A stretch of 64,000 nt of DNA from Naasia sp. (GTDB lineage: Bacteria; Actinomycetota; Actinomycetes; Actinomycetales; Microbacteriaceae): assembly GCF_025465545.1 (NCBI RefSeq), contig NZ_JAODMK010000011.1, positions 1 through 64,000 on the forward strand, given 5' to 3'. Below are positions 52,159-61,008 of this stretch, one piece after another. Below the pieces are notes generated by a model. That model saw only the letters and a program-made list of their open reading frames with translations. It was not told where the DNA came from and did not search any database. Each line of letters opens with the position of its first letter. The stretch's first letter is position 1. A program made the position numbers and the translations under genes.

Positions 52159-53877
52159 TCAGTGCGACTCGCGGCTGACCTTCGATCCGCTCCCACCGCG
52201 GAGGAAGTCGAGATCGGCACCCGAGTCGGCCTGAAGCACGTGGTCCACGTAGAGCCGCTCCCAGCCGCGCACCGGGTTCGCGAAGCCGTCCAGCGTGGCC
52301 TGATTCGGGGTCCGCTTGGCGAGCTCGTCGGGCGGGACGTCGAGGTCCAGTCGCCGTCCGCGAACGTCCAGCGAGATCCAGTCGCCGGTCTGGACCAGCG
52401 CGAGCGGCCCCCCTGCCGCCGCCTCGGGTGTGACGTGCAGAACGACGGTGCCGTATGCCGTGCCGCTCATCCGGCCGTCGCAGACCCGCACCATGTCGCG
52501 CACCCCCTTCTCGAGCAGCTTCTTGGGCAGGGGCATGTTCGAGACCTCCGGCATGCCGGGGTAGCCCTTGGGGCCGCAGCCGCGGAGCACCATCACGGAG
52601 TTCTCGTCGATGTCGAGCTCGGGGTCGTCGATGCGGGCGTGGAAGTCCTCGATGGTGTCGAAGACCACGGCACGGCCGCGATGCTTCAACAGGTGCGGTG
52701 ACGCCGCCGCCGGCTTGATCAGGGCCCCGCCGGGCGCGAGGCTCCCCCGAAGGACCGAGATGCCGGCCGCGGGAAGGAACGGCGCGCTGCGCGGGGTGAT
52801 GACCTCCTGATCCCAGATCTGCGCGTCGTCGAGATAGTCGACGAGGGGCCGCCCCGTGATGGTCAGTGCCGTCGGATCGAGCAGGTCCCGCACCTCCCGC
52901 AGGACGGCGAGGAACCCGCCCGCCCGCTGGAAGTCGTCCATCAGGAACTGGCCGGCCGGCTGCAGGTTCACCAGCAGGGGCACCTCCGCTCCGATGCGGT
53001 CGAAGTCGTCGATCGTCAGCTCGATGCCCAGGCGCCCGGCGATGGCGAGCAGATGCACGACGGCGTTCGTGGAGCCCCCGGTCGCGGCGAGCGCGACGAT
53101 CGCATTGTGGAAGCTGCCCTTGGTGAGGAAGGTCGACGGACGCCGGTCCTCGGCGACCAGCTGCACCGCGAGCCGACCGGTCTCGTGCGCCGCCTCCAGC
53201 AGTCGGCTGTCCGGGGCAGGGGTTCCGGCGAGCCCGGGCAGAACGGTGCCGAGAGCTTCGGCCACCAGGGCCATGGTGGAGGCGGTGCCCATCGTGTTGC
53301 AGTGCCCGCGGCTGCGGATCATCGACGACTCCGACTTCAGGAAGGCCGCCTCGGACAGGGTTCCCGCGCGAACCTCTTCGCTCAGCCGCCAGACGTCGGT
53401 TCCGCAGCCGAGCGCCTGGCCACGGAAGTGCCCCGTGATCATGGGGCCGCCGGGAACGACGACGGCCGGAAGGTCGACCGAGGCCGCAGCCATCAGCAGC
53501 GACGGGATCGTCTTGTCGCAGCCGCCGAGCAGGACGACACCGTCGATCGGGTTCGCGCGAAGCATCTCCTCCGTCGCCATCGCGGCCATGTTCCTCCAGA
53601 GCATCGCAGTGGGGCGCACCTGCGTCTCGCCCAGGGACACCACAGGCAGCTCGAGCGGGATGCCGCCCGCCTCGTAGATCCCGTTCTTCACCGACTGGGC
53701 CACCTCGTCGAGATGCGAATTGCAGGGCGTGAGGTCGGACGCGGTGTTCGCGATGGCGATCTGCGGACGCCCCTCGAAAGCACTGCCGGGGGCGCCTCGC
53801 CTCATCCACGCGCGGTGGATGTAGGCGTTGCGGTCGTCCCCGGTGTACCACTGGGAGCTGCGGAGGTTCGGCGCCAT
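52159..53877 (-). CDS. IlvD/Edd family dehydratase, probably L-arabinonate/sugar-acid dehydratase
   Basis: 572 residues. Fe-S cysteines at C52 (LTPCNSH), C120 (LGGCDKT) and C193 (SRGHCNTMG), with the spacing of IlvD/Edd sugar-acid dehydratases. Also GGSTNAVVHLLAIAGRLG, TPRSAPFLPAAGISVLRGSLAPGGALIKP and RVCDGRMSGTAYGTVVLHVTPEAA. The branch with VCDGRMSGTAYGT fits arabinonate or xylonate rather than branched-chain amino-acid synthesis. Divergent from the zinc dehydrogenase, which could act before it in sugar oxidation. Weak ribosome site at 53877. Confidence 0.86.
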   Translation of the reverse strand: MAPNLRSSQWYTGDDRNAYIHRAWMRRGAPGSAFEGRPQIAIANTASDLTPCNSHLDEVAQSVKNGIYEAGGIPLELPVVSLGETQVRPTAMLWRNMAAMATEEMLRANPIDGVVLLGGCDKTIPSLLMAAASVDLPAVVVPGGPMITGHFRGQALGCGTDVWRLSEEVRAGTLSEAAFLKSESSMIRSRGHCNTMGTASTMALVAEALGTVLPGLAGTPAPDSRLLEAAHETGRLAVQLVAEDRRPSTFLTKGSFHNAIVALAATGGSTNAVVHLLAIAGRLGIELTIDDFDRIGAEVPLLVNLQPAGQFLMDDFQRAGGFLAVLREVRDLLDPTALTITGRPLVDYLDDAQIWDQEVITPRSAPFLPAAGISVLRGSLAPGGALIKPAAASPHLLKHRGRAVVFDTIEDFHARIDDPELDIDENSVMVLRGCGPKGYPGMPEVSNMPLPKKLLEKGVRDMVRVCDGRMSGTAYGTVVLHVTPEAAAGGPLALVQTGDWISLDVRGRRLDLDVPPDELAKRTPNQATLDGFANPVRGWERLYVDHVLQADSGADLDFLRGGSGSKVSRESH

Positions 53878-54010
53878 TGCGGTTTCAACTCTCGTGATCG
53901 GATCTGGTGATTGCCACGATGCTAGGACCGTGCACTCGGCCACGGGAGCGCAGCGTCGTGCGGGATCCGCCCGCTCGACCTTCAGGCGCGCGATAAGAGG
54001 AGAAGAGATC

Positions 54011-54067
54011 ATGGTCACCTGCGACCCCCGCCCGGCCACCGAGGAGTGCGTCGTGGGACCCCGATGA
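54011..54067 (+). CDS. 18-residue upstream peptide with two cysteines
   Basis: Reads MVTCDPRPATEECVVGPR then TGA. AGAGGAGAAGAG just upstream is among the strongest ribosome sites in the window. Its stop overlaps the dehydrogenase ATG (ATGA), so ribosomes ending here could restart there. Cys at residues 4 and 13. No homologue recognised; a regulatory leader peptide is likely. Confidence 0.55.
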   Translation: MVTCDPRPATEECVVGPR

Positions 54068-55092
54068 AGGCGTTCGTCATCACCGCCCCCGGCGAGGCCG
54101 GAGTCCACGACGTGGAGCCGCCGACGGCGGCGCCCGGCGACGTGCTGGTCGACGTCCACCGCGCAGGCGTCTGCGGAACGGACGTCGAGCTCTACACCGG
54201 AGAGATGCAGTACATCGAGGACGGCCACACGACCTTCCCCATCCGCATCGGCCACGAGTGGATGGGGACCGTCTCGGCGATCGGCGAGGGCGTCGACAGG
54301 GCCTGGCTCGGGCGCCGGGTGACCGGCGACACCATGCTCGGCTGCGGAATGTGCCGGAGGTGCCGGTCGGGACGCCAGCACGTGTGCCAATTCCGTGGCG
54401 AGCTCGGCATCCGCGACGGACGGCCCGGCGCCCTCGCCGAGCAGGTGGCCGTTCCCGCCACATCGCTCCGTGCCCTTCCGGACACGGTCGACGACGCCCT
54501 CGGCGCACTGGTCGAGCCGGGCGGCAACGCCCTCCGCTCCGTGCAGGCCGCCGGGCTTCAGCCGGGCGACCGTGCACTGATCCTGGGACCGGGCACGATC
54601 GGCCTCCTGGCGGCGCTGTTCGCCCGCGCCGCCGGAGCCGAGGTGCACCTCCTGGGGCGCAGCGAACGCTCGCTCGAGTTCGCGCGCTCCCTCGGCTTCA
54701 GCGGCGTCTGGACCGAGGAGGACCTGCCCGACCTGCCGTGGGACGCCGTGATCGAGGCCTCCAACGCGAAGCACCTGCCTGCCAGAGCCCTCGACCTCGT
54801 CGAGCCGGGCAAGCGGGTCGTGTACGTGGGCCTGGCCGGCAGTCCGAGCCTTCTCGATTCTCGTACTCTCGCGCTCAAGGACGTCACCGCTGTCGGTGTG
54901 CTGAGCGCCTCGCCCGGCCTCACGGGGGCCGTCGAGGCCTACGGCAGCGGTGCCGTCGACCCCCGGCCGCTCATCGCGGCGACCGTCGCCCTCGATGGCC
55001 TTGCGCCGGTGCTCGCGGGCGCGCGCCCCGACGACGCAGGACAAGGACCCAAGATCCACGTCGCCATCGCGGCAGAGAATCGGAAGGACTGA
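54064..55092 (+). CDS. Zinc-dependent medium-chain alcohol/polyol dehydrogenase
   Basis: 342 residues. Catalytic Zn: Cys in RAGVCGTDVELYTG, His-Glu in IRIGHEWMGTVSAIG. Structural Zn: CGMCRRCRSGRQHVC. NAD(P) Rossmann: LILGPGTIGLLAALFARAAGAEVHLLGRS. Fits sorbitol/threonine-dehydrogenase-like enzymes. It has no ribosome site of its own and depends on the 18-residue leader ORF. Divergent partner of the sugar-acid dehydratase, with 186 bases between. Confidence 0.9.
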   Translation: MKAFVITAPGEAGVHDVEPPTAAPGDVLVDVHRAGVCGTDVELYTGEMQYIEDGHTTFPIRIGHEWMGTVSAIGEGVDRAWLGRRVTGDTMLGCGMCRRCRSGRQHVCQFRGELGIRDGRPGALAEQVAVPATSLRALPDTVDDALGALVEPGGNALRSVQAAGLQPGDRALILGPGTIGLLAALFARAAGAEVHLLGRSERSLEFARSLGFSGVWTEEDLPDLPWDAVIEASNAKHLPARALDLVEPGKRVVYVGLAGSPSLLDSRTLALKDVTAVGVLSASPGLTGAVEAYGSGAVDPRPLIAATVALDGLAPVLAGARPDDAGQGPKIHVAIAAENRKD

Positions 55093-55130
55093 CACAGAGG
55101 AAGGCACGGGACGACCCCCGGGTCGCCGAA

Positions 55131-55170
55131 GTGCCGGGAGACGGCTGCCTCATCGTCCTGCTCCCGGCAC
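55131..55170. terminator. Inverted repeat between convergent genes
   Basis: GTGCCGGGAG (55131-55140) and CTCCCGGCAC (55161-55170) are perfectly complementary around 20 bases. The right arm overlaps the last codons of the 90-residue ORF. A smaller CGACCC-CC-GGGTCG lies at 55111-55124. Likely two-way terminator. Confidence 0.5.
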
Positions 55171-55422
55171 CTGGAGAACGCCTTCGGCAGCGATGGGGGT
55201 GACTGAGATCAGCGGGAGGCCGACGTCCCGCACCCGATGCAGCAGACCATGAAGGGCGGCCTGGTCCGGGACCGAGCAGTCGAGGGTCGTGGTGCCGTCG
55301 TCCTGCCGAGTCAGACGGTGGCCTTCGAACCAGGCGCTCCACCTGTCGTCAAGATGCCCTCTGAGGCGGATCTCGTACCGCCCTCCGTTCTCGGGGAATG
55401 CGGCTGGGTCTGATCGACTCAC
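55150..55422 (-). CDS. Small conserved protein, 90 residues
   Basis: Reads YEIRLRGHLDDRWSAWFEG and TTLDCSVPDQAALHGLLHRVRDVGLPLISV, a pattern seen in small actinobacterial proteins of unknown function near LuxR-type regulators. An amphipathic helix (DQAALHGLLHRVRDVG) is the most conserved-looking part. The 166 bases upstream, to the regulator stop, hold GTGGTGA motifs. ATG at 55422; GAACAGGAGCTC supplies a ribosome site. Confidence 0.8.
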   Translation of the reverse strand: MSRSDPAAFPENGGRYEIRLRGHLDDRWSAWFEGHRLTRQDDGTTTLDCSVPDQAALHGLLHRVRDVGLPLISVTPIAAEGVLQVPGAGR

Positions 55423-55521
55423 GAGAGCTCCTGTTCCGATGCGGTCGTCCGCACGCCGGCGATGACGCGCGGACGGCGTGCGCCTTGGTCGGAAGGTAGG
55501 GAGCGCCCTGGTGAGGAGTCG

Positions 55522-55549
55522 TCACCACATGGGATGACCCGCGTGGTGA
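55522..55549. promoter_or_regulatory. TCACCAC...GTGGTGA inverted motif upstream of the 90-residue gene
   Basis: TCACCAC (55522-55528) and GTGGTGA (55543-55549), centre to centre 21 bases, with GGTGAGG and GTGGTTC nearby. The same heptamer occurs three times at 61770-61811. Confidence 0.5.
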
Positions 55550-55588
55550 ATCGTGGTTCGCCGCTCGGAGAGCCACTCGATCGGACGG

Positions 55589-58273
55589 TCAGGGTCGAGG
55601 AGACCTGAGGAGACCGAGTTCGCCCGCCCGCCGGACGGCCGCCCGCCGGTCGCCCACCCCGAGCTTCGAGTAGATGTTCTTCGAGTGAGTGCGGACGGTG
55701 TTGAGCGACACCACGAGCTGCCGAGCGATGTCGGGACCGCTCAGATCGGTCGCGAGGAGCCTGAGCACCCCGAGCTCACGATCCGTCAGCACGTCAGCGT
55801 GCGCCTCATCGGCGGGCCACGCCTGCGCGAACGCCGTCAGGAGGGCGCCGGCGAACCGCGGCGCGTCCGCACGTGAGGCAGCGGACCGGATGAGTCCCTC
55901 CATGGGGCGCCCCTCATCGAGGAAGAGCCGGACATGCCCCTGCGGCTCTGCGAGGGTCAGGGCCCGGTCCAGCGAACGGAACGCCGACCTGCTGTCGTTC
56001 TGCAGGCGCGAAGCGAGAGCCAGCAGGGCGAGTGCCTCGACGACGCTGCCCCCTCTGCTCCCCGACTCTGCTGCCTGCAGCAGGCGGCTGAGCAGGGCGA
56101 CGGCCTGACGGAGTGCGGGGCCCGCCGGCGATCTGCGGGCCTGGGCCACAAGGATCCGGGCGAGAGTGAGGTGCTCGTACTCCGAGAGATAGCCGAGTTC
56201 GTCGTCCGCGCCGAGCATCCTCCCGTCGGCCCACCGGGCTGCTTCGTCGAGGCGCCCCAGGCGGAGCACCATCCGCGCGCGGAGCGCGGGAATGGGTCGC
56301 ACGTTCGGGGAGAAGTCACTCGTGAACACCTCGCTCGCCTCATCGACGAGGGCGAGCGCGACCGCGGGGTCCCCTCGCAGCTCCGCGAGGCGTGCGCGAA
56401 CCACGCGTGAGCGGTACGGGTTCTGCGGGAAGCCCTTGTGCTCGCCGAGCTCGTCGCTCTGCCGGAGGTGAACCTGCGCTCCTGCCAGGTCGTCGGCCTC
56501 GATGTCCAGGGCGGCGAGGCCGACGTGCATGTCAGCGATGCCGCGCAGCTCGGCGCCCCCGGCTGTGCCGCGGAGCAGAGCCTGTTCGTAGAGGGTGCGG
56601 GCGTCGCTCGGTCGGCCCTGGGCGATCCGGATGTCGGCGAGGACGACCGTCCCCCCGACCACGTCGGTGACGAAGCCCGCCTGCCCGAGGCTGTCCATTC
56701 CCGCGGAGAACGCGGCGTAGGCCGCGTCGAGGTCTCCCCGGGACCAGTCCGCGATCCCGCGGAGGGACTGCACGGCGCCGCGAGCGGCGCCGTCGTCGGC
56801 GGCGATCAGCCGCAGCGCCTCGTCCGCATGCTGGACGGTGGCGACGAGATCGCCGCGCAGCTGGGCCGATGCAGACCGGTAGATGGCCACCCATCCCGAC
56901 AGTCCGGGGTGGGCGGCGCTGGTTGCGGGGGAGGCCAGAGACCGCGCGGCCTGACCCAGCCGCTCCTCGACGAGGCTCGTCTCCCCCACCCCGAGTCGTG
57001 AGCCGGCCGCGGCGACCGCGAGAGCCGGCCGATCCGGAAAGACGTCGTCGGGAAGTGCGTCCAGCCACCGCCGCAGCGTCGCCTCCCGCCGGGACTGGCG
57101 CATCGCCGGGATCGTGCTCTCGATCAGGTCCGCCGCACGTTCGGGGTCGCCCCCGCCGAGCGCGTGCCGAACCGCATCTCCGGGCTCCCCGTTCTGCTCG
57201 AACCACTCGGACGCGCGCCGATGCAGCTCCGGGACCAGTTCAGGCAGCTCCTCGACCAGTCGGGCCTGCAGCACATCGCCGAACAGGTGGTGGTACCGGT
57301 ACCAGCGTCGGCGGTCGTCGAGGGGGACGACGAAGAGGTTCGCGCGATCGAGCGCCTCGAGATGCGCCGTGCCGCGTGAGCCGCCCGCCACGGCGTCGCA
57401 CAGCGGGCCGGTCAGTCGACTCAGGATCGACGTTCGGAGCAGGAAGCCACGAACGTCGGCGGATTGATGGTCGAGGACCTCCTCGACCAGGTAGTCGAGG
57501 ATGTAGCGGTCGTCGCCCGCGAATCCCTCGACGAAGGCGCCGACATCATCGACACGCTGCATGGAGAGCGCGGCAAGCTGGAGTGCGGCTATCCAGCCCT
57601 CGGTCCGCTGCTCCAGGGCGTCCACATGGGCGGGACGCACCTGAACGCGCAGCATGCCAGAGAGGTACTCGTCCGCCTCCTGCCGCGTGAAGCGCAGATC
57701 GGCCGCGCGCAGCTCGAGCAGCTCGCCGCGGCCGCGCAGCCGAGCCAGCGGGAACGGCGGATCGCTGCGACTCGCGATCACCGTCCTCAGCTGAGGCGGG
57801 AGACTGCCGACGAGGAAGGCGACGCCCTCCTGCAGCTCAGTGGCCTCGATCACGTGGTAGTCGTCCAGGACGAGCACGACGTCTCGCACGGCGGAGGCGA
57901 GATCGTTCAGCAGCAGGGTGAGCAGAGTGCGAAAGTCGACCCCCGGCGACTCCCCGAGCAGGGCGAGCGACCTGTCCCCGACTCCGGGCTCGGCCCGCCC
58001 CAGCGCCGAGATCACATACGTCCAGAACGAGACCGGGTCGTTGTCGCCCGGATCCAGCGACACCCAGGCGACGGTGCGATCGGTCGCACTGCCCGCGAGC
58101 CACTCCGCGAGCAAGGAGGTCTTGCCGAAGCCGGGCGGAGCCGAGATGAGGGTGAGAGCAGGCAGCGTCTCCACATCGAGGCGCTGCCCGAGGCGCAGCC
58201 GGGCGACGTGCCCCTGCCGAAGCGTCGGCAGATGGAGCTTGGTCTCGAGCAGCGCGATCGGGATGGTGCTCAC
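55589..58273 (-). CDS. Large LuxR-family (MalT-like, LAL) transcriptional regulator
   Basis: 894 residues. N-terminal P-loop ATPase: Walker A SAPPGFGKTSLLAEWL and Walker B VVLVLDDYHVIEATEL, then a long TPR-like helical middle, and a C-terminal LuxR HTH: LTDRELGVLRLLATDLSGPDIARQLVVSLNTVRTHSKNIYSKLGVGDR. It should act as a ligand- and ATP-dependent activator. GTG start directly follows GGGAG, an unusual short spacing. Flanked by the 90-residue gene downstream and an MFS transporter upstream, both likely targets. Confidence 0.92.
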   Translation of the reverse strand: MSTIPIALLETKLHLPTLRQGHVARLRLGQRLDVETLPALTLISAPPGFGKTSLLAEWLAGSATDRTVAWVSLDPGDNDPVSFWTYVISALGRAEPGVGDRSLALLGESPGVDFRTLLTLLLNDLASAVRDVVLVLDDYHVIEATELQEGVAFLVGSLPPQLRTVIASRSDPPFPLARLRGRGELLELRAADLRFTRQEADEYLSGMLRVQVRPAHVDALEQRTEGWIAALQLAALSMQRVDDVGAFVEGFAGDDRYILDYLVEEVLDHQSADVRGFLLRTSILSRLTGPLCDAVAGGSRGTAHLEALDRANLFVVPLDDRRRWYRYHHLFGDVLQARLVEELPELVPELHRRASEWFEQNGEPGDAVRHALGGGDPERAADLIESTIPAMRQSRREATLRRWLDALPDDVFPDRPALAVAAAGSRLGVGETSLVEERLGQAARSLASPATSAAHPGLSGWVAIYRSASAQLRGDLVATVQHADEALRLIAADDGAARGAVQSLRGIADWSRGDLDAAYAAFSAGMDSLGQAGFVTDVVGGTVVLADIRIAQGRPSDARTLYEQALLRGTAGGAELRGIADMHVGLAALDIEADDLAGAQVHLRQSDELGEHKGFPQNPYRSRVVRARLAELRGDPAVALALVDEASEVFTSDFSPNVRPIPALRARMVLRLGRLDEAARWADGRMLGADDELGYLSEYEHLTLARILVAQARRSPAGPALRQAVALLSRLLQAAESGSRGGSVVEALALLALASRLQNDSRSAFRSLDRALTLAEPQGHVRLFLDEGRPMEGLIRSAASRADAPRFAGALLTAFAQAWPADEAHADVLTDRELGVLRLLATDLSGPDIARQLVVSLNTVRTHSKNIYSKLGVGDRRAAVRRAGELGLLRSPRP

Positions 58274-58355
58274 CTCCCTCGACGGTCGAGTCGAATCCTA
58301 GGACCGTCCGACGAGGGCAGCCGCGGCGGGCACCGGGCCGCACGGCGGCCAGCGC

Positions 58356-59630
58356 CTACCGGACGCTCCTGATGGGCAGGATGGCTGCGGCGCCGGCCAG
58401 CGCGCACACCCCGGCGACCGCGTAGAGCGCGCTGTAGCTCCCGCCGCTGACGGCGAGAATCACCGGGGCGATCGCGGGAGCGATGGAGGACGGCAGCGCG
58501 CCCGCGATGTTGAGGACGCCCAGATCCTTCGCGCTGTGGCGCTCGTCGGGCAGGACATCCACGACGAGGGCGAGGTCGACGGCCATGTAGAGACCGAATC
58601 CGAGACCGCTGATGGCCATGCCCACCAGGAAGCCACTGAACTCGGTGACCATCGCCAGCACGAACATCGCCGCGCCGTAGACCGCCGCGGCGGTCACGAC
58701 GAAGACCTTGCGCCGGCCCGCCCGGTCCGAGAGCCTCCCTCCCCCGACCGAGGCGAGGATGACCAGCGCGGCCTGCGCGAGGGTGCCGAGGAAGACCTGC
58801 TGGGGAACGTCCGCTCGAGCGCTGCCCAGATGATCGAGGAGGTAGAAGGCCTGGAAGGTGGTCAGGAAGGCGTAGGCGAGGACCAGGCAGAAGCGGCTGA
58901 GGAAGGCCCAGCTGAAGTCCGGGTATCGCCGGGGGTCCAGATAGAAGGACTGCGCCAGTTCGCGAAGCGACCACGGTGGCAGGTCCTCCGGCGCACGCAC
59001 GCGATCCTTCAGCGTCGCGACGAAGAGGAGAATGAACACCGCGGCTGCGGCGCACGGCGCGAGGAACATCAGCAGCTCGTTGCCCGTGAAGAGGTTCACC
59101 AGAAAGGTGCCGCACACGGCGGCGGCGGGGACGCACACGCCGAGGATTCCTGCGACCTGGCCGCGCTGCGCGGTGGGCACCTGGTCGGGGAGCACGGCGG
59201 TCATCGCGGCGAGCAGCGCGTTGAGGAAGAGCTGCGCCACGCACCACCCCACGAGGACCACGGGGATGCTCGGGGCGAGCGCGACGAGGAGGACGCCGAG
59301 GGTGCCGCCGACCAGACCGACGACCATCCAGGTGCGGCGCATGCCGAAGCGAGCCGTCGTCCGGTCGCTCAACCGGCCGAAGAGGGGGTTCGCCACGATG
59401 GCGAGCAGGGCTCCCACGCCGGCCACGAGAGCGAGGCTGCCGGGCGCGCGCTCGATGCCCACGAGCCCGGTGATCTTCAAGGCGAGGGTGACCAGCAGCG
59501 GCGCGAGGAAGAGGAGGCAGGCACTCGCATAGGCCGCCGTGTACAGCGAGATGAAGAGCCAGCCGACCCGGGCGACCGGTTCCCGGGACTCCGCGACGGG
59601 TGCAACCGCATTCTCCTGGCTCGCGGTCAT
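58356..59630 (-). CDS. MFS transporter
   Basis: 424 residues, 12 helices. RxGRR-type loop: NPLFGRLSDRTTARFGMRRTWM in the first half and GGGRLSDRAGRRKVFVV in the second. Sugar- or drug-type MFS; substrate unknown. GGAGAGCGGG is a good ribosome site before the ATG at 59630. Lies just upstream of the LuxR-type regulator on the same strand, 82 bases apart. The 190 bases upstream hold TATAAG as a possible -10. Confidence 0.88.
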   Translation of the reverse strand: MTASQENAVAPVAESREPVARVGWLFISLYTAAYASACLLFLAPLLVTLALKITGLVGIERAPGSLALVAGVGALLAIVANPLFGRLSDRTTARFGMRRTWMVVGLVGGTLGVLLVALAPSIPVVLVGWCVAQLFLNALLAAMTAVLPDQVPTAQRGQVAGILGVCVPAAAVCGTFLVNLFTGNELLMFLAPCAAAAVFILLFVATLKDRVRAPEDLPPWSLRELAQSFYLDPRRYPDFSWAFLSRFCLVLAYAFLTTFQAFYLLDHLGSARADVPQQVFLGTLAQAALVILASVGGGRLSDRAGRRKVFVVTAAAVYGAAMFVLAMVTEFSGFLVGMAISGLGFGLYMAVDLALVVDVLPDERHSAKDLGVLNIAGALPSSIAPAIAPVILAVSGGSYSALYAVAGVCALAGAAAILPIRSVR

Positions 59631-59821
59631 CCCGCTCTCCTGCTGCCTCGGTGGAGCAGGGAGAACGGGATGGGGGAAGGACGTCCGAGTAATCGGTCGT
59701 CGCGCAGAAGCCTCGCCGTTGTCGGACGGCACCTTATAGTGGCGCGATCCGCGGACGAAGGCAACGGCGGCAGCGGTCCCGCGCGAAGGCGGAGCCGATG
59801 CCGGTCCTGCCCGGAGGGGCT

Positions 59822-60280
59822 TCAGCGGGCGGGGACCTCCGCGTACCGGTCCCGACCGGTGTCCTGGCCCTGCGCGCCCGGCCTCGACGGCTGTGCGGAG
59901 AGCACGACGAGGACGACCAGACCTGCCACCGGGAGGAAGAACCAGAAGAGGTGGCCCCAGCCGTAGCCGGCATCTCGGAGCCTGCGCACCTGCACTGAGA
60001 GCGAGGGCAGCAGCACGGCGATTCCCCACACCGCCGCGTAAGGGGAGCCGGACGCCGCACTGTGGTCGAACGGGAGCGCACCGATCGCGGCACTGGCGAG
60101 CACGGTGAAGAGCACCCACCACCAGAACTCGGATCGTGTGGCCCGGCCACGGAATTCGGCGTAGCGGCGGAACGCTGCAGCTATGGCGCCGAAGAACGTG
60201 GCGGTGGGGGCGTCGGGGAAACCGTCCTGGTCCGTCGACTGCTGTGGCTTCGGGGCGTGGGAGGAAGTGGGGCTGGTCAT
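59822..60280 (-). CDS. DUF805 family membrane protein
   Basis: 152 residues. A 40-residue polar N-terminus, then FRRYAEFRGRATRSEFWWWVLFTVLASAAIG, the DUF805 core, and further helices to LVVLVVLSAQPSRPG. Function unknown. ATG overlaps the stop of the upstream membrane gene by four bases. Third and last gene of the operon driven from 61.7 kb. GGAGAACCGC supports the start. Confidence 0.88.
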   Translation of the reverse strand: MTSPTSSHAPKPQQSTDQDGFPDAPTATFFGAIAAAFRRYAEFRGRATRSEFWWWVLFTVLASAAIGALPFDHSAASGSPYAAVWGIAVLLPSLSVQVRRLRDAGYGWGHLFWFFLPVAGLVVLVVLSAQPSRPGAQGQDTGRDRYAEVPAR

Positions 60281-60975
60281 GCGGTTCTCCTTGTCGGCAA
60301 TGGTGCTGGGGTGGAGATCCGCCGACGGGTTCGCCGACGGATGACGTGCTCTGCGACCGCGAGGTTGATGCCCCAGGCGGCCCCCATGAACGCTGCCCGC
60401 GCCAGCTCGTTGGTGGGCCCGAAGAAGATCGACTCCGGGATGAGGACGAGGGCCTGGGTGCCCGCCGCTACTCCGATGGCATAGGCGCGGGTCATCCATT
60501 CGCCGTGCCGCAGGAAGTCGCGGCGGGCTATTGCGCGGACTCCGAGCGCGATGCTCATCAGCATCGCGCCCCCGAAGAGGAGGCGCAGGACGAGCAGGAG
60601 GTCGCCGTCTCCTGGCGGATGCGGGTAGAAGGTCGCCATCCACATGCCGGACAGGGCGGTGAGAACACCTGCCGGAATGAGCACGCGGCCCGACATGCGG
60701 TGCCAGCCGCCCCGGCGACGTCGCAGTGCGGGGACGAACTGGAACGCCCCGAGCAGGCTGAACACCGTCACGCTCACGATGTGGACCAGGACGGGGATCG
60801 GGGAGTCGAGGAAGCGCGAGTTGTTCGCCGTCTCGGCCGCTCCACCGGTCAGCTCGGTCACGCGTGCTCCTCCTGCGAGGATCGGGATCAGGGAGAGAAG
60901 GATCAGCCCGGTGGGCACGAGCCAGGACGACTTCGACGTCCGGCGTGCTGCGGTCAGGACGCTGCTTCGGGTCAT
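60277..60975 (-). CDS. DUF2306 family membrane protein
   Basis: 232 residues with six or seven helices. Contains FLDSPIPVLVHIVSVTVFSLLGAFQFVPALRRRRGGWHRMSGRVL, with His residues that could bind heme or metal, and FYPHPPGDGDLLLVLRLLFG. DUF2306 proteins are predicted membrane proteins of unknown function. Sits between the 230-residue membrane gene (33 bases upstream) and the DUF805 gene (overlapping). Confidence 0.85.
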   Translation of the reverse strand: MTRSSVLTAARRTSKSSWLVPTGLILLSLIPILAGGARVTELTGGAAETANNSRFLDSPIPVLVHIVSVTVFSLLGAFQFVPALRRRRGGWHRMSGRVLIPAGVLTALSGMWMATFYPHPPGDGDLLLVLRLLFGGAMLMSIALGVRAIARRDFLRHGEWMTRAYAIGVAAGTQALVLIPESIFFGPTNELARAAFMGAAWGINLAVAEHVIRRRTRRRISTPAPLPTRRTA

Positions 60976-61008
60976 GGCTCGTACCTCGTCTCCAGGTTCT
61001 CGTTCGCG

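Noticed and set aside
53878-55107. Possible 400-residue N-terminal extension of the sugar-acid dehydratase
   Set aside because: This part is antisense to the zinc dehydrogenase and has no domain; the dehydratase family begins at 53877.
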